NCBI GenBank assembly: GCA_945907335.1
Contig: CAMDSU010000088.1
Span: forward strand, 1-7,280
Reading direction: 5' to 3'
DNA: 7,280 bases
Origin: Bordetella parapertussis
GTDB taxonomy: Bacteria; Pseudomonadota; Gammaproteobacteria; Burkholderiales; Burkholderiaceae_C
In this document: in pieces, positions 1-7,280 of the stretch
How positions within the stretch are numbered: the first letter of the stretch is position 1
Layout: each line of letters opens with the position of its first letter
The notes under the pieces: generated by a model
Database searches by the model: none
Told to the model about the DNA's origin: nothing
What the model saw: the letters and a program-made list of their open reading frames with translations, nothing else
Made by a program: the position numbers and the translations under genes

Positions 1-150
1 AACAGTGGTTTCACCTGCATACAACCAAGCCCCAGGAAAACCTAAATCGGGGCGGTATCCCGCTTTTAGCCCAAGTAATTTTTCATAAAAATCCAATGCG
101 GCTTTTGGGTCAGCTGCGATTGCTGTGAAGTGGTTCATTCCAGTGATCAT
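1..150 (-). CDS. VOC superfamily (glyoxalase/dioxygenase-fold) protein, N-terminal part
   Basis: The reverse strand from 150 to 1 gives 50 uninterrupted codons, and the gene continues past the left edge. The protein starts MITGMNHFTAIAAD, followed by the ALDFYEKLLGLKAGYRP stretch. This is the first beta-alpha-beta unit of the vicinal oxygen chelate fold: an early His that usually binds metal (H7), then the xxFYxxxLGL helix. A later GFPGAWLYAGE segment fits small stand-alone VOC proteins. The family includes glyoxalase I, extradiol dioxygenases, fosfomycin resistance enzymes and methylmalonyl-CoA epimerase, so no reaction can be assigned from this part. ATG at 150 was chosen because family members often begin only a few residues before the metal-binding His. 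An in-frame ATG at 162 and another at 138 are possible, and none has a clear ribosome binding site. The gene lies downstream of the tRNA-Ser gene on the same strand, probably behind a terminator. Confidence 0.8.
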   Translation of the reverse strand, partial: MITGMNHFTAIAADPKAALDFYEKLLGLKAGYRPDLGFPGAWLYAGETTV

Positions 151-207
151 GGGTAAAAGCATAATCACTTTGTGGGCAACCTGCAATGGATTGACGCGCA
201 GGTTTCT

Positions 208-232
208 AAAAAGAAAAATTCAGGCGTTGAAT
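208..232 (-). terminator. Candidate rho-independent terminator after tRNA-Ser
   Basis: Read on the reverse strand, ATTCA (232-228), the loop ACGCC (227-223) and TGAAT (222-218) form a 5-bp hairpin, which a G-U pair could extend by one. A T-rich tract, broken by one C, follows directly at 218-208. It lies about 20 bases past the CCA end of the tRNA, where a tRNA transcript should end. The stem is short and AT-rich, so termination strength is uncertain. It would separate the tRNA from the VOC gene. Confidence 0.45.
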
Positions 233-251
233 CATGTACGAGGCCTAGGAA

Positions 252-343
<92 letters not shown>

Positions 344-352
344 GAAGAGGTC

Positions 353-361
353 ATTGTAACA
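353..361 (-). promoter_or_regulatory. Candidate extended -10 promoter for tRNA-Ser
   Basis: The reverse strand carries TGTTACAAT. This is an extended -10 element (TG, one base, then TACAAT, five of six matches to TATAAT). Transcription would begin near 346, a few bases before the mature tRNA 5' end at 343, leaving a very short leader. No good -35 hexamer lies 16-18 bases upstream, which fits dependence on the TG extension. A weaker alternative is TTGACT with TACCCT (372-377), spaced 16 bases. Assigned by eye only. Confidence 0.4.
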
Positions 362-381
362 GTCGTCTCCGAGGGTACACT
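354..381 (+). promoter_or_regulatory. Weak candidate sigma-70 promoter for the decarboxylase-led operon
   Basis: TTGTAA (354-359) and TACACT (376-381), spaced 16 bases, each match the -35 and -10 consensus at four of six positions. A start near 388 would give a leader of roughly 40 bases before the ATG at 427. The -35 overlaps the opposing tRNA -10 element, so the two promoters could compete for polymerase. This is the only stretch upstream of the decarboxylase where a promoter for the plus-strand genes could sit within the window, but the match is modest. Confidence 0.25.
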
Positions 382-416
382 TTAAGGTTTGGCAGTCAAG
401 TACGGGAAACCGGCAC

Positions 417-420
417 GGAG
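417..420 (+). promoter_or_regulatory. Ribosome binding site that decides the decarboxylase start
   Basis: GGAG lies six bases before the ATG at 427, a standard spacing. The adjacent in-frame TTG at 424 would sit only three bases away, which is too close. ATG 427 is therefore the better start, and the protein begins MKFRFPIVIIDEDF. Confidence 0.65.
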
Positions 421-426
421 CAATTG

Positions 427-780
427 ATGAAATTTCGTTTTCCCATCGTCATCATTGATGAAGATTTTCGTTCAGAAAATACGTCCGGTTTAGGCATTCG
501 TGCCTTGGCCCAAGCCATCGAAGGCGAGGGCTATGAAGTGATGGGTGTCACAAGTTATGGCGATCTGAGTCAATTTGCCCAACAACAATCGCGCGCCAGT
601 GCATTCATTTTGTCGATTGACGATGAAGAATTCACACCAGGGCCAGATTTGGATCCGGCGGTTTTGAATTTGCGTAACTTCATCGATGAAGTGCGCCGCA
701 AAAATTCCGATGTGCCCATTTATGTGTACGGCGAGACCAAAACCTCTAGGCATTTACCTAACGACATTTTGCGTGAGTGA
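427..780 (+). CDS. N-terminal wing-domain fragment of the decarboxylase
   Basis: This 117-residue piece begins MKFRFPIVIIDEDF and ends NDILRE before TGA. It corresponds to the Rec-like N-terminal domain of Orn/Lys/Arg decarboxylases (Pfam OKR_DC_1_N). The pattern shows a hydrophobic first strand followed by acidic residues (IVIIDED), an alternating alpha/beta pattern, and an FILSIDDEEF strand. In the family this domain has no catalytic residues and helps decamer assembly. The stop cuts the domain before its last strand and helix, which are encoded after 796, so the fragment alone would probably fold poorly. Translation should start normally from the GGAG site. It is not a genuine response regulator: there is no output domain, and the match is to the decarboxylase family. 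Confidence 0.7.
   Translation: MKFRFPIVIIDEDFRSENTSGLGIRALAQAIEGEGYEVMGVTSYGDLSQFAQQQSRASAFILSIDDEEFTPGPDLDPAVLNLRNFIDEVRRKNSDVPIYVYGETKTSRHLPNDILRE
778..780 (+). other. In-frame TGA splitting the decarboxylase
   Basis: The codons are cgt gag TGA cat ggc ttc, giving R-E-stop-H-G-F. Family members continue straight through this point. The next in-frame ATG is at 796, 15 bases on, close enough for reinitiation by the terminating ribosome. No good Shine-Dalgarno precedes that ATG. Selenocysteine is unlikely, because the family has no selenoprotein members known to me and the site is not catalytic. Confidence 0.85.
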
Positions 781-795
781 CATGGCTTCATTCAT

Positions 796-2712
796 ATGTT
801 TGAAGACACCCCAGAGTTTGTCGCGCGTCACATCATTCGCGAAGCCAAAAGCTATTTGGAAGGCGTTCAACCTCCGTTTTTTAAAGCCTTGCTTGACTAT
901 GCCGAAGACGGTTCCTATTCATGGCATTGCCCCGGACATTCTGGCGGCGTGGCATTTTTGAAAAGTCCAGTTGGACAAATGTTCCATCAATTTTTTGGTG
1001 AAAACATGTTGCGCGCTGACGTGTGCAATGCGGTGGAAGAATTGGGTCAGTTGCTTGACCACGATGGCGCCATTGGTGAGAGCGAGCGTAACGCTGCGCG
1101 TATCTTCAATGCCGACCATTGTTTCTTTGTCACCAATGGCACCAGCACGTCAAACAAAATTGTTTGGCATCACACCGTGGCCCCCGGCGATGTGGTGGTG
1201 GTCGACAGGAACTGCCATAAATCTGTATTGCATGCGATCATCATGACCGGCGCGATTCCCGTATTTTTAAAGCCCACACGTAACCATTTCGGCATCATTG
1301 GTCCTATTTCGAAAAGTGAATTCGAGCCCGAGGCTATCAAAGCAAAAATCAAAGCCAATCCTTTGCTCAAGGGTCAGGACTTTGAATCGATCAAGCCCAA
1401 GGTCATGACCTTGACGCAGTCAACATATGACGGTGTTTTGTACAACACTGAAACCATCAAACATATGTTGGATGGCTATATCCCCAATTTGCATTTTGAT
1501 GAAGCCTGGTTGCCGCATGCTGCCTTCCATCCTTTTTATGGCACTTACCATGCGATGGGAAAAAAACGCGCACGGCCTAAAAAAGCCATGGTGTACTCGA
1601 CCCAATCAGTACACAAATTATTAGCGGGCATCAGCCAAGCCAGCCATGTGTTGGTGCAAGACTCGCAAGACCATCAGTTGGACAGGCATTTGTTCAATGA
1701 AGCCTATTTGATGCACACCAGCACCAGCCCTCAGTACAGCATCATTGCCAGTTGTGATGTGGCGGCCGCCATGATGGAGCCTCCCGGTGGAACGGCTTTG
1801 GTGGAAGAGAGCATTGCCGAGGCTTTGGATTTCCGTCGCGCTATGCGCAAGGTAGACGCCGAATATGGCAAGGACTGGTGGTTCAAGGTATGGGGGCCAG
1901 ACAACTTGGTGGAAGACGGTGTAGGGCGCTCGGATGATTGGGTGATCAAGGCAGAAAAAAAAGGGCGTGTCAAAAAAACAGATGCGCCGAACTGGCATGG
2001 CTTTGGCGATTTGGCCGATGGCTTCAATATGCTGGACCCTATCAAGGCCACCATTGTCACGCCGGGATTGCGGCTTGATGGCAAATTCGATGACGCTGGA
2101 ATACCCGCCAGCATTGTTACCAAATTTTTAGCAGAACACGGCGTGATTGTCGAGAAAACCGGCCTCTACAGTTTTTTCATCATGTTCACCATCGGCATTA
2201 CCAAAGGCCGTTGGAATTCATTGTTGACTGCATTGCAACAGTTCAAAGATGACTACGACCGCAACCAACCGATGTGGCGCATCTTGCCCGAGTTTTGTCA
2301 AAAAATGCCCAAGTATGAACGCATGGGCTTGCGTGATTTATGCCACCACATACATACCCTGTATGCCAAGCATGACATCGCCCGTTTGACCACAGATATG
2401 TATTTAAGCGACTTGAAGCCTGCCATGAAACCGAGCGATGCGTACGCTCAAATTGCGCACCGTAATACGGAACGTGTGCCGATTGACCAACTGATCGGTC
2501 GTATCACCACCAGTTTGGTCACCCCTTACCCGCCCGGTATTCCTTTGCTGATTCCTGGTGAAGTTTTCAACCAAAAAATTGTTGATTACCTGAAATTTGC
2601 CCGTGAATTTAATTTGAAATGTCCGGGTTTTGAAACAGATATTCATGGCTTGGTCGAAGAAAAAGACGAACTGGGCGTCACTCATTATTTTGCAGATTGC
2701 GTCAAACTTTAA
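796..2712 (+). CDS. Orn/Lys/Arg decarboxylase, PLP catalytic core and C-terminal domain
   Basis: The 638-residue open frame after the stop keeps the whole catalytic part. It starts with the end of the wing domain ([13 protein letters not shown]), then enters the core at [10 protein letters not shown]. Visible motifs are WHCPGHSGG (43-51), the phosphate-binding NGTSTSN (114-120), VDRNCHKS with the PLP-stacking His (H141), HFDEAW with the Asp that pairs with the PLP ring nitrogen (D235), and STQSVHKLL with the Schiff-base lysine K274 (K397 in the joined frame; K386 in AdiA). The C-terminal domain follows, including the family's [12 protein letters not shown] motif. No second disruption is seen. 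Expression would need reinitiation or readthrough at the upstream TGA, as ATG 796 has no clear ribosome binding site. Without its wing domain the protein may not assemble into the usual decamer. The stop codon lies 7 bases before the mutase start, implying co-transcription. Confidence 0.85.
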   Translation: MFEDTPEFVARHIIREAKSYLEGVQPPFFKALLDYAEDGSYSWHCPGHSGGVAFLKSPVGQMFHQFFGENMLRADVCNAVEELGQLLDHDGAIGESERNAARIFNADHCFFVTNGTSTSNKIVWHHTVAPGDVVVVDRNCHKSVLHAIIMTGAIPVFLKPTRNHFGIIGPISKSEFEPEAIKAKIKANPLLKGQDFESIKPKVMTLTQSTYDGVLYNTETIKHMLDGYIPNLHFDEAWLPHAAFHPFYGTYHAMGKKRARPKKAMVYSTQSVHKLLAGISQASHVLVQDSQDHQLDRHLFNEAYLMHTSTSPQYSIIASCDVAAAMMEPPGGTALVEESIAEALDFRRAMRKVDAEYGKDWWFKVWGPDNLVEDGVGRSDDWVIKAEKKGRVKKTDAPNWHGFGDLADGFNMLDPIKATIVTPGLRLDGKFDDAGIPASIVTKFLAEHGVIVEKTGLYSFFIMFTIGITKGRWNSLLTALQQFKDDYDRNQPMWRILPEFCQKMPKYERMGLRDLCHHIHTLYAKHDIARLTTDMYLSDLKPAMKPSDAYAQIAHRNTERVPIDQLIGRITTSLVTPYPPGIPLLIPGEVFNQKIVDYLKFAREFNLKCPGFETDIHGLVEEKDELGVTHYFADCVKL

Positions 2713-2719
2713 TCCGTTC

Positions 2720-4909
2720 ATGTCAGCTATGAATTCAACCAAATTTACATTCACTTCACACAGTATTCAGGAATGGGAAAAGGCTGCGGCTAAATCTGCA
2801 CCTGGCGGAGACACTCAAAAGCTCAATTGGGTCACGCCCGATGGGATCACCGTCAAACCGCTGTATACCGTTGAAGACACTGCCAACTTACCGCACACCC
2901 ATACATTACCCGGCTTTGCGCCTTTTTTAAGGGGTCCGCAAGCCACCATGTATGCGGTTCGCCCATGGACCATTAGGCAGTATGCAGGGTTTTCTACTGC
3001 TCAAGAGTCGAATGCCTTTTACCGCAAGGCTTTGGCTGCTGGCGGACAAGGTGTATCGGTCGCCTTCGATTTGGCTACGCACCGTGGTTATGACTCCGAC
3101 CATCCACGGGTCACCGGCGATGTGGGGAAAGCCGGTGTCGCCATCGACTCTGTTGAGGACATGAAGATTTTGTTTGATCAGATTCCTTTGGACAAGGTGT
3201 CTGTGTCTATGACCATGAACGGCGCGGTGTTGCCGGTGCTTGCAGGTTATGTGGTGGCAGCCGAGGAGCAGGGGGTGTCGCAGGACCAACTCAGTGGCAC
3301 GATACAAAACGATATTCTCAAAGAATTCATGGTGCGCAACACCTATATTTATCCGCCTGAGCCAAGCATGCGTATCGTGGGTGACATCATTGCCTACACA
3401 GCCAGTCACATGCCTAAGTTCAACTCCATCAGCATCAGCGGATACCACATGCAAGAAGCTGGTGCCAACCAAGCGTTGGAGTTGGCATTGACCTTGGCCG
3501 ATGGTCAGGAGTATGTGCGCACCGCCATGAAGCAAGGTTTGGACGTGGATGCATTTGCACCTCGGCTGTCGTTCTTTTGGGCGATTGGCATGAATTTCTA
3601 TTTGGAAATCGCCAAGATGCGTGCGGCCCGACTGCTTTGGTGTCGCATCATGCAAGATGTGGGGGCCAAAAATCCAAAGAGTTTGATGCTCAGAACCCAC
3701 TGCCAAACTTCGGGTTGGTCATTGACAGAACAAGACCCTTACAACAATATTGTGCGCACCACCATCGAAGCCATGGCTGCGGTTTTTGGAGGCACACAAA
3801 GTCTTCATACCAACAGTTTTGACGAAGCGATTGCACTGCCCACTGAATTCTCATCGCGCATTGCCCGTAACACACAACTCATCATTCAAGAAGAAACCCA
3901 TATCAGTAACGTGATTGACCCTTGGGCTGGCAGTTACATGATGGAGAAATTGACGCAAGACATGGCTGACGAGGCCTGGAAAATCATTGAAGAAGTCAAC
4001 GCCATGGGTGGCATGACCAAAGCGGTGGGTTCGGGCTGGGCCAAATTGAAAATTGAAGCGGCTGCTGCAGACAAGCAAGCCCGTATTGATTCTGGTCAAG
4101 ATGTGATTGTGGGTGTTAATAAATACAAATTGGCCAGCGAAGATTCAGTCGATGTACGCGACATTGACAATGTCAAGGTACGTGATGAGCAAATCAAGCG
4201 CTTGCAACACATCAAAGCAAGCCGCGACAACGCAGCGGTAGAAAATGCATTACATGCGTTGACGCAAGCCGCCACCGATGGCAGTGGGAACTTGCTGGCT
4301 TTATCTATTGATGCAGTTCGTTTGCGTGCAACAGTGGGTGAGGTCAGCGATGCTTTGGAAAAGGTATTTGGCAGACACCGCGCTGATACGCAAAAGATAA
4401 GTGGCGTGTATGCAGCCGCTTACGATGCAGGTGGACACGAAGGAGACACCATGGCCTATTGGGATGCCTTAAAGGCTGACATAGCTTCTTTTGCGCAGCA
4501 TCAGGGTCGTCGTCCACGAGTGATGATTTCTAAATTGGGACAAGACGGGCACGACCGTGGCGCCAAAGTGGTGGCCACTGCTTTTGCCGACTTGGGCTTT
4601 GATGTCGATATCGGGCCCTTGTTTCAAACCCCAGAAGAATGCGCCAGACAAGCCATCGAAAACGATGTGCATGCCGTGGGTGTGTCGACCTTGGCCGCCG
4701 GACATAAAACCTTGGTGCCTGCCATCATTCAAGCATTGAAGGACCAAGGCGCAGATGACATCATTGTGTTTGTCGGCGGGGTGATTCCCAAACAAGATTA
4801 CGAATTTTTGTATGCCACCGGTGTCAAAGGTATTTATGGACCAGGCACACCTATTCCCGTCAGCGCCAAGGATGTGTTGAGTCACATCACCAAGGCGCTC
4901 GCTTCTTGA
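2720..4909 (+). CDS. scpA: Methylmalonyl-CoA mutase, B12-dependent
   Basis: It interconverts (R)-methylmalonyl-CoA and succinyl-CoA by adenosylcobalamin radical chemistry in the cytoplasm. The 729 residues contain an N-terminal TIM-barrel substrate domain (to about 560) and a C-terminal cobalamin-binding domain (about 596-729), the single-chain homodimeric layout. Signatures are [14 protein letters not shown] (81-94) and [18 protein letters not shown] (114-131). Residues matching the known Propionibacterium active site (Y89, Q197, R207, Y243, H244) appear at a constant offset of one: Y88, Q196, R206, Y242 and H243. The lower-axial cobalamin ligand is H611 in [14 protein letters not shown] 2720 follows the decarboxylase stop by 7 bases. 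ATG 2729 is an alternative, and neither has a strong ribosome binding site. An in-frame ATG at 2630 is rejected because it lies inside the decarboxylase. The gene is followed by overlapping meaB. No cobalamin riboswitch precedes it. Confidence 0.97.
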   Translation: MSAMNSTKFTFTSHSIQEWEKAAAKSAPGGDTQKLNWVTPDGITVKPLYTVEDTANLPHTHTLPGFAPFLRGPQATMYAVRPWTIRQYAGFSTAQESNAFYRKALAAGGQGVSVAFDLATHRGYDSDHPRVTGDVGKAGVAIDSVEDMKILFDQIPLDKVSVSMTMNGAVLPVLAGYVVAAEEQGVSQDQLSGTIQNDILKEFMVRNTYIYPPEPSMRIVGDIIAYTASHMPKFNSISISGYHMQEAGANQALELALTLADGQEYVRTAMKQGLDVDAFAPRLSFFWAIGMNFYLEIAKMRAARLLWCRIMQDVGAKNPKSLMLRTHCQTSGWSLTEQDPYNNIVRTTIEAMAAVFGGTQSLHTNSFDEAIALPTEFSSRIARNTQLIIQEETHISNVIDPWAGSYMMEKLTQDMADEAWKIIEEVNAMGGMTKAVGSGWAKLKIEAAAADKQARIDSGQDVIVGVNKYKLASEDSVDVRDIDNVKVRDEQIKRLQHIKASRDNAAVENALHALTQAATDGSGNLLALSIDAVRLRATVGEVSDALEKVFGRHRADTQKISGVYAAAYDAGGHEGDTMAYWDALKADIASFAQHQGRRPRVMISKLGQDGHDRGAKVVATAFADLGFDVDIGPLFQTPEECARQAIENDVHAVGVSTLAAGHKTLVPAIIQALKDQGADDIIVFVGGVIPKQDYEFLYATGVKGIYGPGTPIPVSAKDVLSHITKALAS

Positions 4910-5943
4910 CCGTGCCCACAAACCAAGGCTTTGCTGTGAGCCAATTGCCTCATGACTGGGTATCAGAGATTCGTGGCAGCGACCCTTTGGCGCAGCGTCG
5001 CGCCATGGCCAAAGCCATTACCTTGCTTGAATCGAGCAGAGCAGACCACCGTGCGTTGGCAGATGACATGTTGACTCGGTTATTGCCGCACACCGGTCAG
5101 AGTTTGCGTATCGGTTTAAGTGGTGTGCCAGGGGTTGGCAAGAGCACTCTGATAGAGGCATTGGGTTTGTGGTTGATCAAGCAAGGTCATAAGGTGGCGG
5201 TGCTGGCGATTGACCCATCTTCTTCGCTATCCGGCGGATCTATATTGGGCGATAAGACCCGCATGGAACATTTGTCGGTGCATCCGGCAGCGTTTATCAG
5301 ACCGAGTCCCAGCAGTGGCACATTGGGCGGTGTGGCCGAAAAAACCCGTGAATGCATGTTGGTGTGTGAAGCCGCTGGGTATGACATCGTGATTGTCGAG
5401 ACCGTTGGAGTCGGTCAAAGTGAAACTGCAGTGGCAGGTATGACAGATATGTTTGTCTTGATGCAATTGCCAAATGCCGGTGACGATTTGCAGGCGATCA
5501 AAAAGGGGGTCATGGAATTGGCCGATCTGATTTTGATCAACAAAGCTGATATTGATGAAGATGCTGCAAACCGTGCACAGTCATTCATACAAAGTGCATT
5601 GCACCTGTTGGGACAACATCACACCGAGGACGAGCTTAACTGGCAAGCTGAAGTGATGCGATTGAGTGCATTGCGAGGAACGGGCATTCAAGAGTTGTGG
5701 GACAAAGTGTTGCGCTTCAAACATTTGCAGACTGAAGGTGGTCGGTGGGTGAAACGCAGACAAACCCAGTCGTTGAATTGGATGAACGAACGGATTCAGT
5801 CAGGCCTTAAAGAGGCGTTTCAGCAGCATCCACAAGTGTCTGCAGCCATGTCGCATATGCAACAACAAGTGCTGGCTGGAAGTCTGGCGGCTTCCACCGC
5901 GGCACGTCAGCTTCTCGCGTTAGCATCGCGAACGGTTGACTAA
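4906..5943 (+). CDS. meaB: Methylmalonyl-CoA mutase-associated GTPase MeaB (ArgK/MMAA family)
   Basis: This G3E-family P-loop GTPase is the mutase's chaperone. It gates adenosylcobalamin loading and protects the cofactor from inactivation using GTP hydrolysis. The 345 residues contain a helical N-terminus, the Walker A motif GVPGVGKST (73-81), [19 protein letters not shown] (102-120), which includes a switch region, [12 protein letters not shown] (131-142), ETVGVGQSE (165-173) and the guanine-specificity motif NKAD (212-215). The C-terminal helical dimerisation arm is present, so it looks complete. The start is TTG at 4906, which overlaps the mutase stop as TTGA, with AAGG at 4893-4896 at usable spacing. 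GTG at 4912 or 4936 is possible. The overlap suggests translational coupling, fitting a 1:1 partner of the mutase. The old name ArgK (arginine/ornithine transport kinase) is misleading: the adjacent decarboxylase should not be taken as support for it. Confidence 0.96.
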   Translation: MTVPTNQGFAVSQLPHDWVSEIRGSDPLAQRRAMAKAITLLESSRADHRALADDMLTRLLPHTGQSLRIGLSGVPGVGKSTLIEALGLWLIKQGHKVAVLAIDPSSSLSGGSILGDKTRMEHLSVHPAAFIRPSPSSGTLGGVAEKTRECMLVCEAAGYDIVIVETVGVGQSETAVAGMTDMFVLMQLPNAGDDLQAIKKGVMELADLILINKADIDEDAANRAQSFIQSALHLLGQHHTEDELNWQAEVMRLSALRGTGIQELWDKVLRFKHLQTEGGRWVKRRQTQSLNWMNERIQSGLKEAFQQHPQVSAAMSHMQQQVLAGSLAASTAARQLLALASRTVD

Positions 5944-5956
5944 GTCAAGTTATCAA

Positions 5957-5962
5957 AGAGGA
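5957..5962 (+). promoter_or_regulatory. Strong ribosome binding site of pccB
   Basis: AGAGGA lies eight bases before the ATG at 5971. It occupies much of the 27-base gap after meaB, which has no terminator hairpin or convincing promoter, so pccB is read as part of the same transcript. It is a better site than any seen before the mutase or meaB, suggesting independent and perhaps stronger initiation of the carboxylase subunit. Confidence 0.7.
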
Positions 5963-5970
5963 TCGATTAC

Positions 5971-7280
5971 ATGCAGGAAATCATTCATCAGCTGGAAGAA
6001 AAACGTGCAGCTGCGCGTTTGGGAGGCGGCGAAAAACGCATCGCCGCGCAGCACAGTAAAGGCAAATTGACCGCGCGTGAGCGCTTGGAAGTGCTGCTCG
6101 ACGAAGGCACCTTCGAAGAATGGGACATGTTTGTCGAACACCGTTGTACTGACTTCGGTATGCAAGACAGCAAGATTCCAGGCGACGGTGTGGTCACCGG
6201 CTACGGCATGATCAATGGCCGCTTGGTGTTTGTTTACAGCCAAGATTTCACGGTGTATGGCGGGGCATTGTCTGAAAGCCATGCTGAAAAAATTTGCAAA
6301 ATCATGGACCAGGCCATGAAAGTCGGTGCGCCTGTCATAGGCTTGAACGATTCGGGCGGTGCACGTATCCAAGAAGGCGTTGCTTCGCTCGGAGGTTATG
6401 CCGAAGTGTTTCAACGCAATGTCATGGCCAGCGGTGTCGTGCCGCAAATCAGCATGATCATGGGGCCGTCGGCCGGCGGCGCGGTGTACTCGCCCGCATT
6501 GACGGATTTCATCTTCATGGTGAAAGACAGCTCATACATGTTTGTCACCGGACCTGATGTGGTGAAGACCGTGACCCACGAAGAAGTGAGTGCCGAAGAG
6601 TTGGGTGGCGCTGTCACCCACACCACCAAAAGCGGTGTCGCTGACTTGGCGTTCAACAACGATGTGGAAGCCTTGTTGATGCTGCGTCGTTTGTACAACT
6701 ACCTGCCATTGAATAACCGCGAAAAACCACCTGTGCGCCCAAGCGGCGACCCGACCGAGCGCATGGACATGAGTTTGGACACACTGGTGCCGGACAACCC
6801 AAACATGCCCTATGACATGAAAGAGTTGATTTTGAAGACGGTGGATGACGGTGACTTCTTCGAGTTGCAACCCGAGTACGCGAAAAACATACTCATCGGT
6901 TTTGCCCGCATGGCCGGACAAACGGTGGGCATCGTCGCCAACCAGCCGCTGGTGCTGGCCGGTTGTTTGGATATCAAGAGCTCCATCAAAGCAGCGCGTT
7001 TTGTGCGCTTTTGCGATGCGTTCAATATTCCTGTCCTTACTTTTGTTGATGTACCTGGTTTCATGCCGGGTACATCGCAAGAGTTCGGCGGCATCATCAA
7101 ACACGGTGCCAAGTTGCTCTACGCCTATGCCGAATGCACCGTGCCAAAAATCACTGTCATCACGCGCAAGGCCTATGGCGGCGCCTACGACGTGATGGCT
7201 TCCAAGCATTTACGCGGCGACGTCAATTTCGCATGGCCGCATGCCGAGATTGCGGTGATGGGCGCCAAAGGCGCAGTGGA
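5971..7280 (+). CDS. pccB: Propionyl-CoA carboxylase beta (carboxyltransferase) subunit, C-terminus cut by window
   Basis: This subunit transfers carboxylate from carboxybiotin on the alpha subunit to propionyl-CoA, giving (S)-methylmalonyl-CoA. The frame is open for 436 codons to the right edge. Family members have about 510 residues, so roughly 75 are missing. Both crotonase-like halves are visible. The N half has the oxyanion-hole and CoA regions [12 protein letters not shown] (125-136) and [17 protein letters not shown] (164-180), then [17 protein letters not shown] (190-206). The C half has [19 protein letters not shown] (358-376) and [15 protein letters not shown] (399-413). D407 in AYDVM matches the Asp (D422 in Streptomyces PccB) linked to propionyl-CoA rather than acetyl-CoA preference. 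The mutase and MeaB neighbours agree. It needs a biotin carboxylase/carrier alpha subunit, expected downstream. The substrate could be broader, as in other acyl-CoA carboxylases. Confidence 0.95.
   Translation, partial: MQEIIHQLEEKRAAARLGGGEKRIAAQHSKGKLTARERLEVLLDEGTFEEWDMFVEHRCTDFGMQDSKIPGDGVVTGYGMINGRLVFVYSQDFTVYGGALSESHAEKICKIMDQAMKVGAPVIGLNDSGGARIQEGVASLGGYAEVFQRNVMASGVVPQISMIMGPSAGGAVYSPALTDFIFMVKDSSYMFVTGPDVVKTVTHEEVSAEELGGAVTHTTKSGVADLAFNNDVEALLMLRRLYNYLPLNNREKPPVRPSGDPTERMDMSLDTLVPDNPNMPYDMKELILKTVDDGDFFELQPEYAKNILIGFARMAGQTVGIVANQPLVLAGCLDIKSSIKAARFVRFCDAFNIPVLTFVDVPGFMPGTSQEFGGIIKHGAKLLYAYAECTVPKITVITRKAYGGAYDVMASKHLRGDVNFAWPHAEIAVMGAKGAV

Larger units (their letters stand above)
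427..2712 (+). pseudogene. AdiA-type Orn/Lys/Arg decarboxylase gene, interrupted by one in-frame stop
   Basis: Read through the TGA at 778-780, this single frame encodes about 761 residues. That is close to biodegradative arginine decarboxylase AdiA of E. coli (about 755) and longer than CadA/LdcC (about 715). These fold-type I PLP enzymes decarboxylate arginine, lysine or ornithine to agmatine, cadaverine or putrescine, consuming a cytoplasmic proton. They serve acid resistance or polyamine supply. The order is wing domain (about 1-130), PLP core and C-terminal domain. The flanks of the stop, ...NDILRE and [13 protein letters not shown]..., are contiguous family sequence with no bases missing, so this is a point nonsense change rather than a frameshift or a gene boundary. 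Homologues as I recall them have Leu at the stop, and TTA to TGA is a single change. The substrate cannot be fixed by eye. It could be a recent pseudogene, a two-part enzyme or a sequencing error. The parts are described separately. Confidence 0.75.

Noticed and set aside
163..190. TTGCAG...TATGCT as a promoter for the VOC gene
   Set aside because: The -35 matches only three of six positions, and the start site would fall within a few bases of the ATG. Too weak to annotate.
386..411. Inverted repeat GGTTT...AAACC in the leader of the decarboxylase gene
   Set aside because: It has only 5 bp with a 16-base loop and no T-tract or partner structure, so chance explains it.
778..780. TGA read as selenocysteine
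   Set aside because: The position is a non-catalytic residue in the wing domain. I see no clear SECIS-like hairpin just downstream, and the family has no known selenoproteins to my knowledge.
2630..2719. Longer mutase start at ATG 2630
   Set aside because: It would overlap the decarboxylase C-terminus by 83 bases and add 30 residues that do not resemble the mutase N-terminus. Family-like sequence begins after 2720.
2713..2719. Cobalamin riboswitch ahead of the mutase gene
   Set aside because: There are only 7 bases between genes, with no room for the element. The region before 427 shows no B12-box-like sequence.
2927..3706. Reverse-strand open frame of 259 codons
   Set aside because: It is fully antisense to the conserved core of methylmalonyl-CoA mutase, is rich in His and Arg as expected of a codon-bias shadow, and shows no recognisable motif.
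6532..7209. Reverse-strand open frame of 225 codons
   Set aside because: It lies antisense to the conserved carboxyltransferase domain of pccB, with unusual His/Gln-rich composition and no motif. It is a shadow frame.

Overview
The window reads as ordinary chromosomal DNA of a betaproteobacterium, most likely Burkholderiales. I infer this from the protein sequences, which resemble Burkholderia/Ralstonia/Comamonadaceae homologues as I remember them. I ran no search, so the genus is open. Base composition looks moderate rather than the high GC usual in many Burkholderiales.

Layout. Positions 1-150 (minus strand) hold the N-terminus of a VOC/glyoxalase-fold protein that runs off the left edge. 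Next, still on the minus strand, comes a tRNA-Ser(GGA) gene at 253-343 with an encoded CCA end, followed by a terminator-like hairpin at 208-232. A short divergent intergenic stretch (344-426) holds candidate promoters for both directions. Everything to the right is on the plus strand and tightly packed: an AdiA-type Orn/Lys/Arg decarboxylase gene (427-2712), methylmalonyl-CoA mutase (2720-4909), the mutase chaperone GTPase MeaB (4906-5943) and the propionyl-CoA carboxylase beta subunit (5971 to the right edge, about 75 residues short of full length).

Working together. The last three genes form the core of the methylmalonyl-CoA route of propionate use. The carboxylase makes (S)-methylmalonyl-CoA from propionyl-CoA. 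An epimerase, not identified here, makes the (R) form. The B12-dependent mutase turns that into succinyl-CoA, and MeaB loads and protects the mutase's cobalamin. The biotin-carrying alpha subunit should lie beyond the right edge.

The main oddity is the decarboxylase. An in-frame TGA at 778-780 splits an otherwise intact reading frame into an N-terminal wing piece and a complete catalytic piece with no other visible damage. Its stop lies only 7 bases before the mutase start, so this apparently broken amino-acid decarboxylase may be co-transcribed with the propionate genes. I see no insertion sequence, CRISPR array, phage gene, integrase or riboswitch, and no clearly new system. No gene-free stretch exceeds 300 bases.
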